In this document: piece after piece, positions 12,271-21,713 of the stretch | How positions within the stretch are numbered: the stretch's first letter is position 1 | How the letters are laid out: the number at the start of each line of letters is the position of its first letter | From: Ustilago trichophora | Taxonomy: Eukaryota > Basidiomycota > Ustilaginomycetes > Ustilaginales > Ustilaginaceae | Assembly: GCA_900323505.1 (NCBI GenBank) | Contig: OOIN01000010.1 | Location: 558,001 to 622,000 of the forward strand | Direction of reading: 5' to 3' | Length of the DNA stretch: 64,000 nt | Translations under genes and position numbers: made by a program | The notes under the pieces: generated by a model | What the model was told of the DNA's origin: nothing | What the model saw: the letters and a program-made list of their open reading frames with translations, nothing else | The model's database searches: none

Positions 12271-15012
12271 TGATTGTTGTTGTTGTTGACCAGCCATAAG
12301 AGCGCCAAGGTTGAAATTGGCCAAATTTCCCAAGTTACCAAAGTTGGCAAGATTGCCTAAACCACCAATACCTCCTGTCGATTGAGCAGCTACAGCAGAA
12401 GAGGCAATATTGTTCAACCCCGCTCCTATACCTGCTGCTTGTCCAACGCCAGAGACAGGCACGTTTCCGGCAGCAGATAAAGCAGCCAAATTAAACGGCA
12501 TTGATGAACCTAGACCCATTCCAGCTTGTTGTAGTTGTGATTGCTGTTGCGGCGGTGCTTGCGGAGGAACTTGTACTACCGCTGGTGGTTGTGGTTGTGT
12601 TGAAGCTTGACTCTGCTGCGCCATCCCCATGCCGCCACTATTTCCATCTATCAAACCTCCACTTGCACTAGCACCCCTAGATCTCGCCTGTGGAGTCGGA
12701 GCCTTACCCCCTCCTCCTCCTCCTCCTCCTCCTTGCTGTTGTTGAGCACTACTCTGAGCAGCCAACAACTTACTAAACGGAATCGTATCCTTCAACACCA
12801 CCCCGATCAACTTCGGCGGTACCGGCCCCTTCGCACTCCTCTCCGCACTGCTCGTCGGCTGCGTCGTCGCAAACAGCACCAAACCAGCCCCCGCATTATT
12901 CCCATGCCTGATAAACGCACAGCTCTTCTTGGCATCCAAGCTGGAAGCCAGACTCGAGTACATTTGACGATTCTTCTCGGCCGTAGCTGCCGTCAATACC
13001 GGACCCGCTCCTCCAGAAGAGGTGGCATCGGTAGCTTCTTGGGTGGAAAACAAGATGTAGGGCGCATTTTGCGATTGCGCATAGACTTGGAGGTTTCGTG
13101 GGGCGAGTTGGGTGATGGCAGTGATCTGGAGTTTGTCGGGCCAAGGCATGAGGAGTCTTTCGAGTGCAGACGAGTTGGAGGTGGCAGAGACGAGGGTGGC
13201 TACGTCTCGTTTTTGTTTCGTGACGGGATCGGAGATGACGGACCAGGTGAGGGCGCCTCGCCAGAACGGTTTGGGTCGGGTTGGTGATGGTGGTGGTCCA
13301 CCAGCTGCTGGTGCAGAGATGGTGTTGTTTGCGGTCGAGACAGCTGTGACTTCAGCAGAAGGCGCGATAGGAGCGCTTGGGTTGATCTGCAAAGGTGCAG
13401 CCGCTGCCGCCGTCGGTTTTGGCATACCACCGCTACCATTCGCCCCCGCCTGCAACCCTTGTGGCATCACCGGCTGTTGTGCCCCCGTAAGACTCCCACT
13501 CCTGCCCGGCCTCGCCATTCCAGCAGTCCCGCCACCAGGCCCTCCAAGATTCACCCCCATCTCCCTAGCCTCTTTGTCAATGTTGATGAGACTCTGCAGA
13601 CTGACGTTGAAATTTGGCGCCGTCTCTACACCACTAATAATCCGTTGTACCAGCATCTTAAGCGCTTGCTGCTGCGTCATGAGCTGAGCTTTCAGCTGCT
13701 CGAGGTAGGCCTTGCTCATACCCGGCGCTTTGGCAGGAGAAGGTTCTCCAGCGGCTTCAGCTTTGGATACGACGGAGTAGGCAGCTGCCCAATTCTTGAT
13801 CATGGTTTCTTGTTGCGAGCGCAGGAAGAGGACTTTGGTGCTGATGCTCGGGTCGAGTTTGATGTTTCGCGAAATGTCGCCGGGTGCCGCACCTGTAGCA
13901 GAGACAGCAGAGTTGTTGGCAGTGGAAGCGACGGATGGTGGTTGCGGTTGTGAGATGCTGCCAGACTTGGACCGCTTGACAGGGGTGGAAACTTGAACTT
14001 CGTCTTCCCTTGCTCTCTTGGTTGAGCCACTCGGTGTACCTGCAGATGCGGCATTGAGCCCAACTTTCGCTCCAGAACCCGGAGTCAAACCAGTCGAAAT
14101 AATATTGGCATCACTAAAGATCTTGGACCTCACCGCTTCAGGCAGCAACGCCGCCAAATCTTCATTCGCCAGCCTGTTAGGTTCCGACACGCTCTTATGC
14201 AATCCGAGTATAGCCGCAAGAGCCTTTTCTGACGTCAAAGTAGCATCTGACGAGTGAGCTTTCACCGCGCAGCTGCTGATCGATACACCCAGCCTTGCCA
14301 GCCTGGCACCGATGGTAGGCGCATTGGCACGGTCGTTGGCGGCGTCAGCGTTGAAAAACGGCGGCGAAGAAAGATCCAACGACACTTGTGGCGAATCTAG
14401 ACATACGTGAAGCAAATGTCTCGCCAGCACGGGTGGTTTTTTGGGCGCGAGAGGATTGTGGATGGCGTTATTGGAGGGTTGGAGAAGCTCTAGGGCGGCT
14501 ACGAATGCTTCCAGGACGTGAGCGGTGGGTTTGGCGGTGGTGCGTCCGTCGATCAGGGCATAGGTGGAAGCAGCTGTAGGGTGCGCATCGTGTGCTGTTG
14601 GTGATGCCAATTCTGGCCCAAGCCAAGACTCGGGAGCATGGATGTTGGACGCGATGAGCTTTGATCCCGGTTGCAGTTTGGTGCGGCTCAGTGTCCAAGA
14701 AGGGCGAAGGAGAGACTTGTCGAGAGTTGGACGGTAGACGACGCAACCGATGGTAAGACGAGAGCCAGAGTAGGTGGTGTTGAGCTTTTTCGATATCGAC
14801 TCGACCAGAGGTACCACGACAGCATGCCATTTGCGGCGAATGGTGGGATGGTCGAGCAAAATAAGTACCAATTGTGTTTCTGGCAAGGCTTGCAAAGAGG
14901 AAAGTGCGATAGAGCTGCCTCGAGGGGTGGTGTTGGAGAGGATTGCGAGGGGAGATGGGGTGGCCATGGCTATAGCTGCTGAGGAGCTACCTGCTGGAGT
15001 TGGAGTTGTCAT
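11764..15012 (-). CDS. MED25: MED25-like Mediator subunit (VWA and PTOV/ACID-like domains, polyglutamine tail)
   Basis: A likely Mediator subunit acting in the nucleus as a docking surface between activators and RNA polymerase II. I start at the first ATG (15012); the frame extends further only through a non-ATG codon. The product is 1082 residues. Residues about 30-290 resemble the Med25 von Willebrand-A domain (TQLVLILLDHPTIRRKWHAV, then YALIDGR and the LLHVCLDSP strand). Residues about 575-750 resemble the PTOV/ACID activator-binding domain (KPFWRGALTWSV, MPWPDKLQI, CAFIRHGN, GVVLKDTIPFSKLL). The rest is low complexity: Ser/Ala/Pro linkers, a Gly run and three Gln tracts encoded near 12222-12290, 12065-12114 and 11940-11980. 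The extreme C-terminus, FSKPMTMDQLRALGFIQ, looks like a short conserved peptide. The domain assignment rests on pattern, not alignment. Confidence 0.7.
11940..12290. repeat. three CAG/CAA trinucleotide tracts in the MED25-like gene
   Basis: Read on the minus strand, three CAG/CAA runs encode glutamine tracts at about 12222-12290, 12065-12114 and 11940-11980. The first alternates CAA and CAG regularly, and the second has a long pure CAG core, the more length-unstable form. They lie in frame inside the C-terminal third of the protein. Confidence 0.9.
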
Positions 15013-15587
15013 GGTGGAGAGTGAGCTGCTGGAGCGCCAAAGGCAACGGTGTGCGACTTTCAAGGGTCCAATTGTGGTGATGCTGTCAATAGCCGGGCGA
15101 GGATCGATATTGAAGACGAGCTCTAGAAGAGCATAGTGAATGAGCTCGCTGAGGCAGTAATGCCACTAACTAGAAAGAGCCCTGTAGTCTCGTGAGTGGA
15201 AGTTTGAGGTTAGGATGATAGAAAGTCTCGCGGGTTGGTCAAGGAATGGAGGAGAGAGGAGCATTTGGTTTCAAGTTGGTGTGAGGTGATATTCCGAATT
15301 CCGCGTTTGTTTTTTATTTTGGGGGTCTGCAGCGCTCTTTCAACCACAATCCCCGATATCTCTTCAACTCCCATCCTCATTGCAATCATTCACAGTCTTC
15401 TTTGCAACCTCAAAAGAGCCAAAGCCAAAAGAGTCAGAGCCATATAGGGCCTGCTCACATTGCTTTTGCGTCGGAATAGTGTTGATGTCGACTGCACAGT
15501 CTCACAAACCACAGGGTGTTGGTCCAGATGAGGCTATTCCACTAACTAAGAGGCAGTCGAAAGCTGCATTGAACAGTAGTTCATGAT
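15013..15587. promoter_or_regulatory. intergenic region upstream of the MED25-like gene
   Basis: A 575-nt gap between the acetyltransferase stop and the MED25-like ATG, both on the minus strand. It should contain the MED25-like promoter and leader. I see no ORF, repeat or known motif in it. Confidence 0.4.
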
Positions 15588-16283
15588 TCAGGCCCTCTCT
15601 TGCTCAGTCAGCGTGCGCATGACCTTACACGGTGTCCCCGCAGCCACGCTCCAATCCGGGATATTCTTGGTGACTACACTTCCGGCTCCAATCGTGCATC
15701 CTTTACCGATGCTTACACCAGCCATGATAATGGTTCCTCCTCCTACCCAGGTATCTCTTCCGATGCTCACTGGGAGACTTCTTTCCAGCCCTTGTTTCCT
15801 CTCCTTGACACTGACCGAGTGGGTTCCGCAGTAGATGCTGACGTTAGGTCCAAATAGAACACCATCGCCTAGCCTGACCTCGGAGCAGTCCAAAATGGTC
15901 GTGTTGTAATTGGCATAGAATGCGCCCTCAGGTTTAATGTTTGTTCCATAGTCGACGTAGAGTGGAGGTTCGATTTCGACTTTTGCCACTTGGGAAGGAG
16001 GCAATTCGAGAAGTTGAGAAAGCAAACGCTTACGGTCTTCGGACATGAGGTTTTGGCCTTCGGCGAGAGCAGCACCGGAAGTCGTGTCGTCGAGAACAGA
16101 GGTAGGTTGCGTTTTGTTGTACTCGTTTTGAAGACGACGTGCTTTGACTCGGGCTCGGATGAGATGCTCCGTGTTGGCAAGGTAAGGCAGACCAACGAGC
16201 ATCTTGGATTCCTCACTCATGGTAGAGATCTTGTCGCCATACTGGCTGTCGATGTCTTGGAATAATTTCGAGGTGCCCGACAT
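15588..16283 (-). CDS. maltose/galactoside-type O-acetyltransferase (left-handed beta-helix)
   Basis: An acetyl-CoA-dependent sugar O-acetyltransferase of the MAA/NodL/LacA type, 231 residues from the ATG at 16283; the frame upstream begins with GTG and is probably leader. The N-terminal Mac domain is visible (EESKMLVGLPYLANTEHLIRARVKARRL), followed by hexapeptide-repeat turns (VRLGDGVLFGPNVSIYCGTH, then VSIGRDTWVGGGTIIMAGVS and IGKGCTIGAGSVVTKNIP). The His in CGTH (about residue 155) matches the family's catalytic histidine. It ends in the usual GTPCKVMRTL segment. Length and order are typical for a cytosolic trimer. The natural acceptor sugar cannot be deduced. It is divergent from TYS1 across an 800-nt spacer. 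Confidence 0.9.
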   Translation of the reverse strand: MSGTSKLFQDIDSQYGDKISTMSEESKMLVGLPYLANTEHLIRARVKARRLQNEYNKTQPTSVLDDTTSGAALAEGQNLMSEDRKRLLSQLLELPPSQVAKVEIEPPLYVDYGTNIKPEGAFYANYNTTILDCSEVRLGDGVLFGPNVSIYCGTHSVSVKERKQGLERSLPVSIGRDTWVGGGTIIMAGVSIGKGCTIGAGSVVTKNIPDWSVAAGTPCKVMRTLTEQERA

Positions 16284-17082
16284 TGTGGTTCGTATGAGTG
16301 GTCTAGAATGATGTGGGATGATGGGATGGGAATGGTTGTTGCCTAGACATTTATTGATGTGGAAGAGAGACGCAAAAGCACGGCAGGAAGAGAGGGTACG
16401 CCTCACTGGAGAGTGTATGTACTGTAAGGAGCTTTCTTGATCCGGCTACACGTGGAAGCCGGTGACGTTGCTCAAATGCCAAGACTTTGTTTGGAGCATC
16501 CTGATGTATGTTGTGTACACACATCTGGCAACTTGTCGCCGCCCCCTCCCCGCACAGCATGCCGTACTGTGTAACAGAGTGGGGGAGATCCATGGTCTGT
16601 GTGTCTGTCTCCTTTACTTTATCCGAGATTCTCTTTTTTGAAAACGGCTCACCACGTCAGATGACCGAGCCATGACCGAGCCAGACCACTGACACTGCCG
16701 CCGCTTCCTCGCACAGCCATGCATGCACTCGTTTGAGCCCAGCTCTCAACACCACCGAAAACATCGTGTCTCATCCGGGAGCGCTTGGTAGAGGAAGAAA
16801 TTAGCCATGAACATTGTCGACGGCATTCATGCATGCATTTGCGGTGGGTTGGAGGAGGAAGCTCGGTGAAGCGCAATGCCGAAATGTGGGAAGACTATAG
16901 TTTGATTACTAAGCATTTGAAATTTGGTGGGGCGAGTCAGAGCGAGCGAGTGAGCGGTTGGTGGTTGAGCTTCTTCCAACGCAACGCTCTCCAAGATGCA
17001 CTTTGATTTTCTCCATCAGACTCGGACACCACCTACCATCATCATCGAACAACGATAGAGACCACCTCTATTAACCTACATC
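16284..17082. promoter_or_regulatory. divergent promoter region, acetyltransferase / TYS1
   Basis: About 800 nt separate two divergently transcribed genes, so both promoters must lie here. A TGTACTGTAA motif sits near 16418, on the acetyltransferase side. The 90 nt before TYS1 are pyrimidine- and A-rich without an upstream ATG close to the start, a clean leader. No TATA box stands out. Confidence 0.5.
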
Positions 17083-18525
17083 ATGTCCTCCCAAGCCAAG
17101 CTCAGCGCCACCGAGCGTTTCGAGCTAATCACTCGCGATCTCGACGAAGTTCTCGGTTCCGATCTAATCAAGACAATTTTGGAAAAAGATGAAGCCGAAC
17201 GAGGTACTCCTCTTTCCGCTTACTGGGGCACTGCCCCCACTGGACGACCTCACGTAGGATACCTCGTACCCTTGACCAAGATTGCTGATTTCCTTCGTGC
17301 CGGTGTCCAAGTCAAGATCTTGCTCGCCGACATTCACGCCTTTTTGGACAACCTCAAGGCTCCCATCGAACTAGTTCGTCATCGAGTCAACTACTACCGT
17401 CACGTTCTTACGGCTGTTTTCAAGTCGATCGGTGTACCCACTGACCGTCTCGTCTTTGTAGTCGGCTCTAGCTACCAGTTGACCGAAGCTTACAATATGG
17501 ACAACTACCGATTGTGCGCCAGCGTCACTGAGCACGACGCCAAGAAGGCCGGTGCGGAAGTGGTCAAGCAAGTCGCCTCCCCCTTGCTCTCCGGTCTCCT
17601 CTACCCCGGTCTTCAAGCGCTTGACGAGCAGTACCTCGACGTAGACATGCAATTTGGAGGTGTAGACCAGCGAAAGATTTTCACCTTTGCCGAGCAGTAC
17701 CTTCCCAAGCTTGGTTACAAGAAACGTGCCCATCTCATGAACGCAATGGTCCCTGGTTTGAAGGGAAGCAAAATGTCGAGTTCCGACAACTCTTCCAAGA
17801 TCGATTTCTTGGACACACCCAAAGATGTTCAGAAAAAGATTGCCGATGCAGTCTGCGCACCTGGGGAGGTCGAGGGTAACGGTGTGCTTGGATTCGTCAG
17901 GGCGGTTCTCTTCCCCATTGCAAGGTTGAGGGTTGAATCCGAGGCTATGGGTACTCCCGTACAGACTTCTCAGGGAGCATCCAAGTCGTTTGTTGGACAA
18001 GATGCGCCCAAGGGAACCATGTTTAGCATTGTTCGACCTGAAAAGTACGGTGGATCGTTGCATTACTCGGATTACGCGTCTTTGGAAAACGACTACGCTT
18101 CCGGTGCTATTCATCCGGCAGATTTGAAAAAGGCCGTAGCAGAGGCCATCACCGCATTGCTCGAACCGGTACAGACGCTTTTTGAAACCGATCCCGAGTT
18201 CAAAAAGGCTAAAGAGGATGCTTACCCAGAAGATACTCCAGTCGTTAAAAAGAAGAAGGAGAAGAAGATCAACCCTCGTTTCGCCCATCTCTACACCAAG
18301 GCTGAGGGAGGCACCGCCGAAACCGAGGAGGAGGCTTTGGCGAATCAGAAAAAGGAGGAAGAGTTCAAGGCTAAAGCAAAAGCTGACAAGAAACAGTCAA
18401 AGGCCCAAGATGCTACACTTCCAGCAGACAAGCAAGACGCAAACAAGACTCCAACCGACAAGGCAAACGAGACCTTTGTCGAGGCCACTAGAGCTGGAAT
18501 TCAAGGTGTACAGATCAATCAGTAG
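17083..18525 (+). CDS. TYS1: tyrosyl-tRNA synthetase, cytosolic
   Basis: Charges tRNA-Tyr with tyrosine through a tyrosyl-AMP intermediate in the cytosol. The 480-residue frame has no introns. The class I signature appears as [11 protein letters not shown] (HIGH equivalent, residues 56-59), and the KMSKS equivalent is GSKMSSS (about residues 228-234). Between them are [20 protein letters not shown] and [18 protein letters not shown], characteristic of eukaryotic and archaeal TyrRS. The Lys/Glu-rich C-terminal tail (about residues 380-480) replaces the EMAP-like domain of animal enzymes, as in yeast. Downstream, AATAAA at about 18602 may serve the poly(A) site. The gene is convergent with the first secreted-protein gene, with only 125 nt between stops. 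Confidence 0.97.
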   Translation: MSSQAKLSATERFELITRDLDEVLGSDLIKTILEKDEAERGTPLSAYWGTAPTGRPHVGYLVPLTKIADFLRAGVQVKILLADIHAFLDNLKAPIELVRHRVNYYRHVLTAVFKSIGVPTDRLVFVVGSSYQLTEAYNMDNYRLCASVTEHDAKKAGAEVVKQVASPLLSGLLYPGLQALDEQYLDVDMQFGGVDQRKIFTFAEQYLPKLGYKKRAHLMNAMVPGLKGSKMSSSDNSSKIDFLDTPKDVQKKIADAVCAPGEVEGNGVLGFVRAVLFPIARLRVESEAMGTPVQTSQGASKSFVGQDAPKGTMFSIVRPEKYGGSLHYSDYASLENDYASGAIHPADLKKAVAEAITALLEPVQTLFETDPEFKKAKEDAYPEDTPVVKKKKEKKINPRFAHLYTKAEGGTAETEEEALANQKKEEEFKAKAKADKKQSKAQDATLPADKQDANKTPTDKANETFVEATRAGIQGVQINQ

Positions 18526-18622
18526 TAGATCAGCTTAAAAAACTCGAAAACAACAGAGAATGTTTGTATGTAGTTGATTGACAGATAAATTGATCGAAAA
18601 CAATAAACGGGTGTCGACGCGC

Positions 18623-18636
18623 GTACAGTACAGTAC
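18623..18636. promoter_or_regulatory. GTACAGTACAGTAC pentamer repeat
   Basis: Nearly three GTACA units lie between the convergent 3' ends of TYS1 and the secreted-protein gene. The same 14-mer recurs at 31904-31917 and, inverted, at 31411-31424 and 45290-45303. Its position between two stops argues against a simple promoter element here. Confidence 0.5.
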
Positions 18637-18650
18637 GTTATGCCATCGTC

Positions 18651-19269
18651 TTATGCAAAAGTCATCCATTTTTTACAGAATGGATAGAAGGGTTTCGCAG
18701 TTAAGTCGGTGGGTTTATCCCGAAGCATCGAAATCATGTTTGTGAGCTTTTCACTATGGAGCTCTGCAGAGTAGCAACCGTCTTTTTTGCCGGATGACTT
18801 GTAGATGAACTTTTCATGGGTGTCGTTAAAGAAGATGTCTACCTCGTCTGTTTCGTCGCTGAAAGTAAAACCTTTATAACACAATGGAATCGTTTAGAGG
18901 AGGTATGAATTTGGGTTTGTAGAATTTGTCAGTATATGTCTAATGTGAATGATTGGAAGGATTGCAGTGCTTACTTGTAAGATCGCCATCTTTGACGATA
19001 ATTCGACCAGATTTGCCTGGCTTGGCGTCAGGAAGAGTTGTAATGTCGACTTGAACATTATGCAGATCGCCAGAGAGTAGACTGAAACAAGGATGCTTGG
19101 GGTCCGTCTTGGCAACGTCTGCAGCACCGTCTTCCGACCCACACAGCGAGAGGAATTCCTTGTTGTCAGGTTGCACAATCGTGCGAGGCTGACAGACGGA
19201 AGACTTTACAAGTGGTAGAAAAATAAATGCCAAGCTTATAGCCAGCTTCAGAGCCGTGTATCGTTGCAT
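18651..19269 (-). CDS. small secreted cysteine-containing protein, paralogue 1 (candidate effector)
   Basis: A two-exon gene encoding 171 residues. Exon 1 is 19269-18975, the intron 18974-18872 (103 nt, GTAAGC...AAAG), exon 2 18871-18651. The first ATG is at 19269 (the codon before it is GTG). Residues 1 to about 23 form a signal peptide (basic start, core LAISLAFIFLPLV). The mature protein has five Cys and shares landmarks with the paralogue at 20735-21384: an NKEF.SLCG block, PCF, LHNV, a KDGDL motif at the intron junction, then FIYKSSGKKDGCYS. The intron lies in the same place and phase in both genes. The gene is probably secreted. The layout recalls the Mig1-like proteins of smut fungi, but I cannot confirm that without a search. 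A TATA-like TTTATAC lies about 55 nt upstream on the minus strand. Confidence 0.82.
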
Positions 19270-19719
19270 CACGTTCTTTAAAGTCGTGTGTGACAGAATA
19301 TGGATCAGTGAGAATGCGGGTATAAAGGAAAGAGTGAGAGGACACGAAACGCATTTTCTTATATGCCTTTTCGCAGCTTCGGGTTCACTTGTAGCCTCTA
19401 GAGAAAGGTGGGTAAAGTGTGGGTAAAGTGTGGGTAAAGTGTGGGGCTGTGTGGCAACATGGTGTTATCGTGACAACGGATGTGAAGTATTGTGGGCCCT
19501 TTAAGCTCCCACCTTTGATCAGACTGCAACCACTGGTTGTAGATGAAGAGATAACCCACATGTTTTGATACATTTCTCATGCGTTACTCGCAAAGATCCA
19601 CAAACATGCACTTTTCGCATCGAAAATCCGATGTACAGTATCATCTCTTGTTGGCTTGGCTTGTGACTTCTTAATGATGGACTCTTACCTTTCCCGTTTG
19701 TAAAAAGAAAAGCGGGAAG
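19270..19719. promoter_or_regulatory. promoter region of secreted paralogue 1
   Basis: This 450-nt stretch runs from the paralogue 1 start back to the end of the decayed copy. It contains an 11-bp repeat in three copies (19410-19442) and a TGTACAGTA motif near 19632. If the decayed copy once had a second exon it should lie here, but I find no clear remnant. Confidence 0.4.
19410..19442. repeat. 11-bp direct repeat, three perfect copies
   Basis: GGGTAAAGTGT is repeated three times without spacers at 19410-19420, 19421-19431 and 19432-19442, followed by GGGG. It lies about 140 nt upstream of secreted paralogue 1 (minus strand), where a tandem factor-binding site would act. Confidence 0.9.
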
Positions 19720-20030
19720 TTAAGAGTACTCATCAATCAGATCACCATCCTTAGCGACAAGATGAGATCCATCGTCCTTGAAAAACTCAGAGTTGAGAAT
19801 TTCGAAAAACATCGGTACGTTGTGCAAATTGCCATTGTTCAATCGGAAGCATGGATGATACTGATCTGTCTTTCCGACATCTGGAGCTTCCGGTGTTACT
19901 GCACATATAGAAAGAGATTTCTTGTTGCGTGCATCAATAACGGTTTCAACCGACAGTCGGAAAGCACAACGAGTGGTAAGAAGAGTGTAACTACCGGGCT
20001 GAAATCCAACTTGATCGTTTGCCAATGCAT
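19720..20030 (-). pseudogene. decayed copy of the secreted-protein family
   Basis: A third member lies between the two intact paralogues. From the ATG at 20030 one frame encodes a signal-peptide-like stretch ending in LFLPLVVLSDC, which matches paralogue 2. The mature part (NKKSLSIC, HPCFRL, LHNV, AKDGDL) continues in the next frame. The break, near 19948-19955, is best explained by loss of a single base. At the place where the family intron should begin, after KDGDL, the donor reads ATGAGT instead of GTAAGT or GTGAGT, and translation stops a few codons later. No second exon is recognisable downstream. The mature half is closer to paralogue 1, the leader to paralogue 2. I call it a pseudogene. 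A sequencing error could explain the frameshift but not the altered donor and missing exon as well. Confidence 0.75.
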
Positions 20031-20734
20031 GGTAAGCGACAACTTGAATGATTTCATGTGGCCAAAGTAGGAAACGAAAGTAGAGAGTACCGTAACTTAC
20101 AGTACAGTACAGTAACATGGGGCGCAACGTCTTCTCAGAGTAGTTTCGTGATCCAAGCAAGACCTCAACTAGCTAAAAACCAGTGGCTGTGTGAGAATAT
20201 TCAGCTTGAAATTCACAGCTTTCCCACCATTTAACGACATATAATATTGCGGGTCGAATCTTGCAACTCGCACTTTTCACAAGACGATGTGATTATGTGC
20301 AGCTACTCCATAGAGGATGTACAGAACAAGCGGTAGCCGAGTAGACAACGCGTAAAGCTCAAAGTGATGGGGGTTGTAGGGATGCAATTGATCGTCCCGA
20401 CTTGGCATCGAATGCTATGGTTGACATTGATAAAAGAATGGATGATATTGCGGCTAGACCAGTGAGATTTTGAGATTGATCCAGCTATCAGCTCGCTGTA
20501 AGGAGGATGGTGAGGTGCAGTGGGCGATCGACAAAGACAGAGACGGAGAGGAAGCGACGAGTGCGAGACGATGACGGTAGTATAGAAGAAAGGTGACGTA
20601 AAGTCAAAAGCACACTAAAAGGTGGGTGAAAACGTGGCGAGCTCTACCTCTGGTCCTTGCGCACAAGTCGCAAAGACAAAATAAAACAGAGCAAGTGCCA
20701 CCGAAGTATTCTGTGCTATAAGACATTGTCCTCC
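20031..20734. other. spacer upstream of the decayed secreted copy
   Basis: A 704-nt non-coding stretch between the decayed copy and the stop of paralogue 2. It carries the longest GTACA array of the window (20098-20114), about 70 nt upstream of the decayed start. The remainder shows no ORF or further family remnant that I can recognise. Confidence 0.4.
20098..20114. promoter_or_regulatory. TACAGTA array, three overlapping copies
   Basis: TACAGTACAGTACAGTA: three overlapping TACAGTA heptamers at 5-nt steps, just upstream of the decayed secreted gene. It belongs to the window-wide GTACA motif family. Confidence 0.5.
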
Positions 20735-21019
20735 CTAGAGAGACAACAGGATCCAATTTGGACAAAACTGTTCTATTTTCCCACCGTTTTGGATGGTTAT
20801 CTCTTTCGCATCCTCCTTATCTGCTTCGTCCTTAAGCACAGCCTCTGCGGCCAACTTTGGCAACTGCTTTGTCGAGAAAGTGTAGCATCCATCCTTTTTA
20901 TCTGGTGGCCTATAAACCAGTTGCATGCCAGTATCAAACCAGTAGATCATTGTCTCCTTTCTAAGGTCGTTCAACGTAAAATCTGAATCGTAGAGCATCT
21001 TTTTCAGTGTCAGCTGTCT

Positions 21020-21059
<40 letters not shown>

Positions 21060-21384
21060 GCAAAGCATTGAAGAACTTACGAGCCAGATCGCCATCCTTT
21101 ATTATCAAATTAGATCCGTCCTCCTGCCAGATTTTGGTTTTAGAATCCTTGATCTCCACCCTGACATTGTGCAGACCGACAGTCTCTAGTCTGAAGCATG
21201 GACGATTGTTTGGATCCGACTTGACTTGATCGCTTGTTTCAGGTTCTTTTCCACAGAGCGAAAAAAATTCCTTGTTGCGTGGCTGCAGCACGGTGCGCGC
21301 TGGGCAGTCGGAAAGCACGACGAATGGTAGCAAGACGATAATCAAGCCTAAAGCCAACTGGAAAGATTGCAAAGGGTGATACAT
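20735..21384 (-). CDS. small secreted cysteine-containing protein, paralogue 2 (candidate effector)
   Basis: A two-exon gene encoding 183 residues. Exon 1 is 21384-21081, the intron 21080-20983 (98 nt, GTAAGT...TTCAG), exon 2 20982-20735. I chose the acceptor because it alone keeps frame and aligns FTLND of exon 2 with FTFSD of paralogue 1. The start is the ATG giving MYHPLQSFQLALGLIIVLLP, a signal peptide cleaved near LS/DC. The mature protein has five Cys, with NKEFFSLCG, RPCFRL, LHNV, KDGDLA and KKDGCYT in the same order as paralogue 1. The C-terminus is longer and charged (KDEADKEDAKE). Most of the intron is a (CT)n/(GA)n microsatellite. Likely secreted, function unknown. A Mig1-like smut effector is the best guess, at low confidence. 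Confidence 0.82.
21022..21056. repeat. (CT)n microsatellite inside the paralogue 2 intron
   Basis: About 34 nt of CT on the + strand, hence GA on the transcribed-sense strand, within the 98-nt intron (20983-21080). Length changes would alter donor-to-acceptor spacing but not the coding frame if splicing holds. Confidence 0.9.
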
Positions 21385-21627
21385 GGTTTCCTGGATAAGA
21401 TCGCTTAAGAGAGTTGGTGTTAGCAAAGAGAAAAGTGAAACAAAGGACCCACTGTCTCTTCTTCTTACTTGGCCCTTTCTTTGCAAATCTAGTCCCACTT
21501 GCAGCAGGGATGGGAAATGGGTCGTTGAAAGTGGGACTTTGCAGCTACAGCAAAGCTGAGCTTTCCCGCCAGTTGTTGGCAACGGTCAATCCTTGAAAGT
21601 GCCACGTTGGACGAGGAGAGGCAAGCG

Positions 21628-21668
<41 letters not shown>

Positions 21669-21713
21669 AGAGAGAAAAGGGTTATAGATATGATTAGCCC
21701 TGTGTACGCGATA
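21385..21713. promoter_or_regulatory. promoter region of secreted paralogue 2, with (TG)n tract
   Basis: A 329-nt spacer between the MSH1 stop and the paralogue 2 start, both on the minus strand. It contains a long TG run (21629-21667). No TATA box is obvious. Confidence 0.45.
21629..21667. repeat. (TG)n microsatellite, about 19 units
   Basis: A pure TG run of about 39 nt, roughly 250 nt upstream of secreted paralogue 2 and about 50 nt beyond the MSH1 stop. Alternating purine-pyrimidine DNA of this length can adopt Z-form and is prone to slippage. Confidence 0.95.

Noticed and set aside
17371..18288. 305-residue ORF antisense to TYS1
   Set aside because: A mirror frame of a highly conserved gene, with no family features of its own.
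19398..19580. Possible second-exon remnant of the decayed secreted copy (shared FIY near 19540)
   Set aside because: Only three residues align and the KKDGCY block is missing, so it is not distinguishable from chance.
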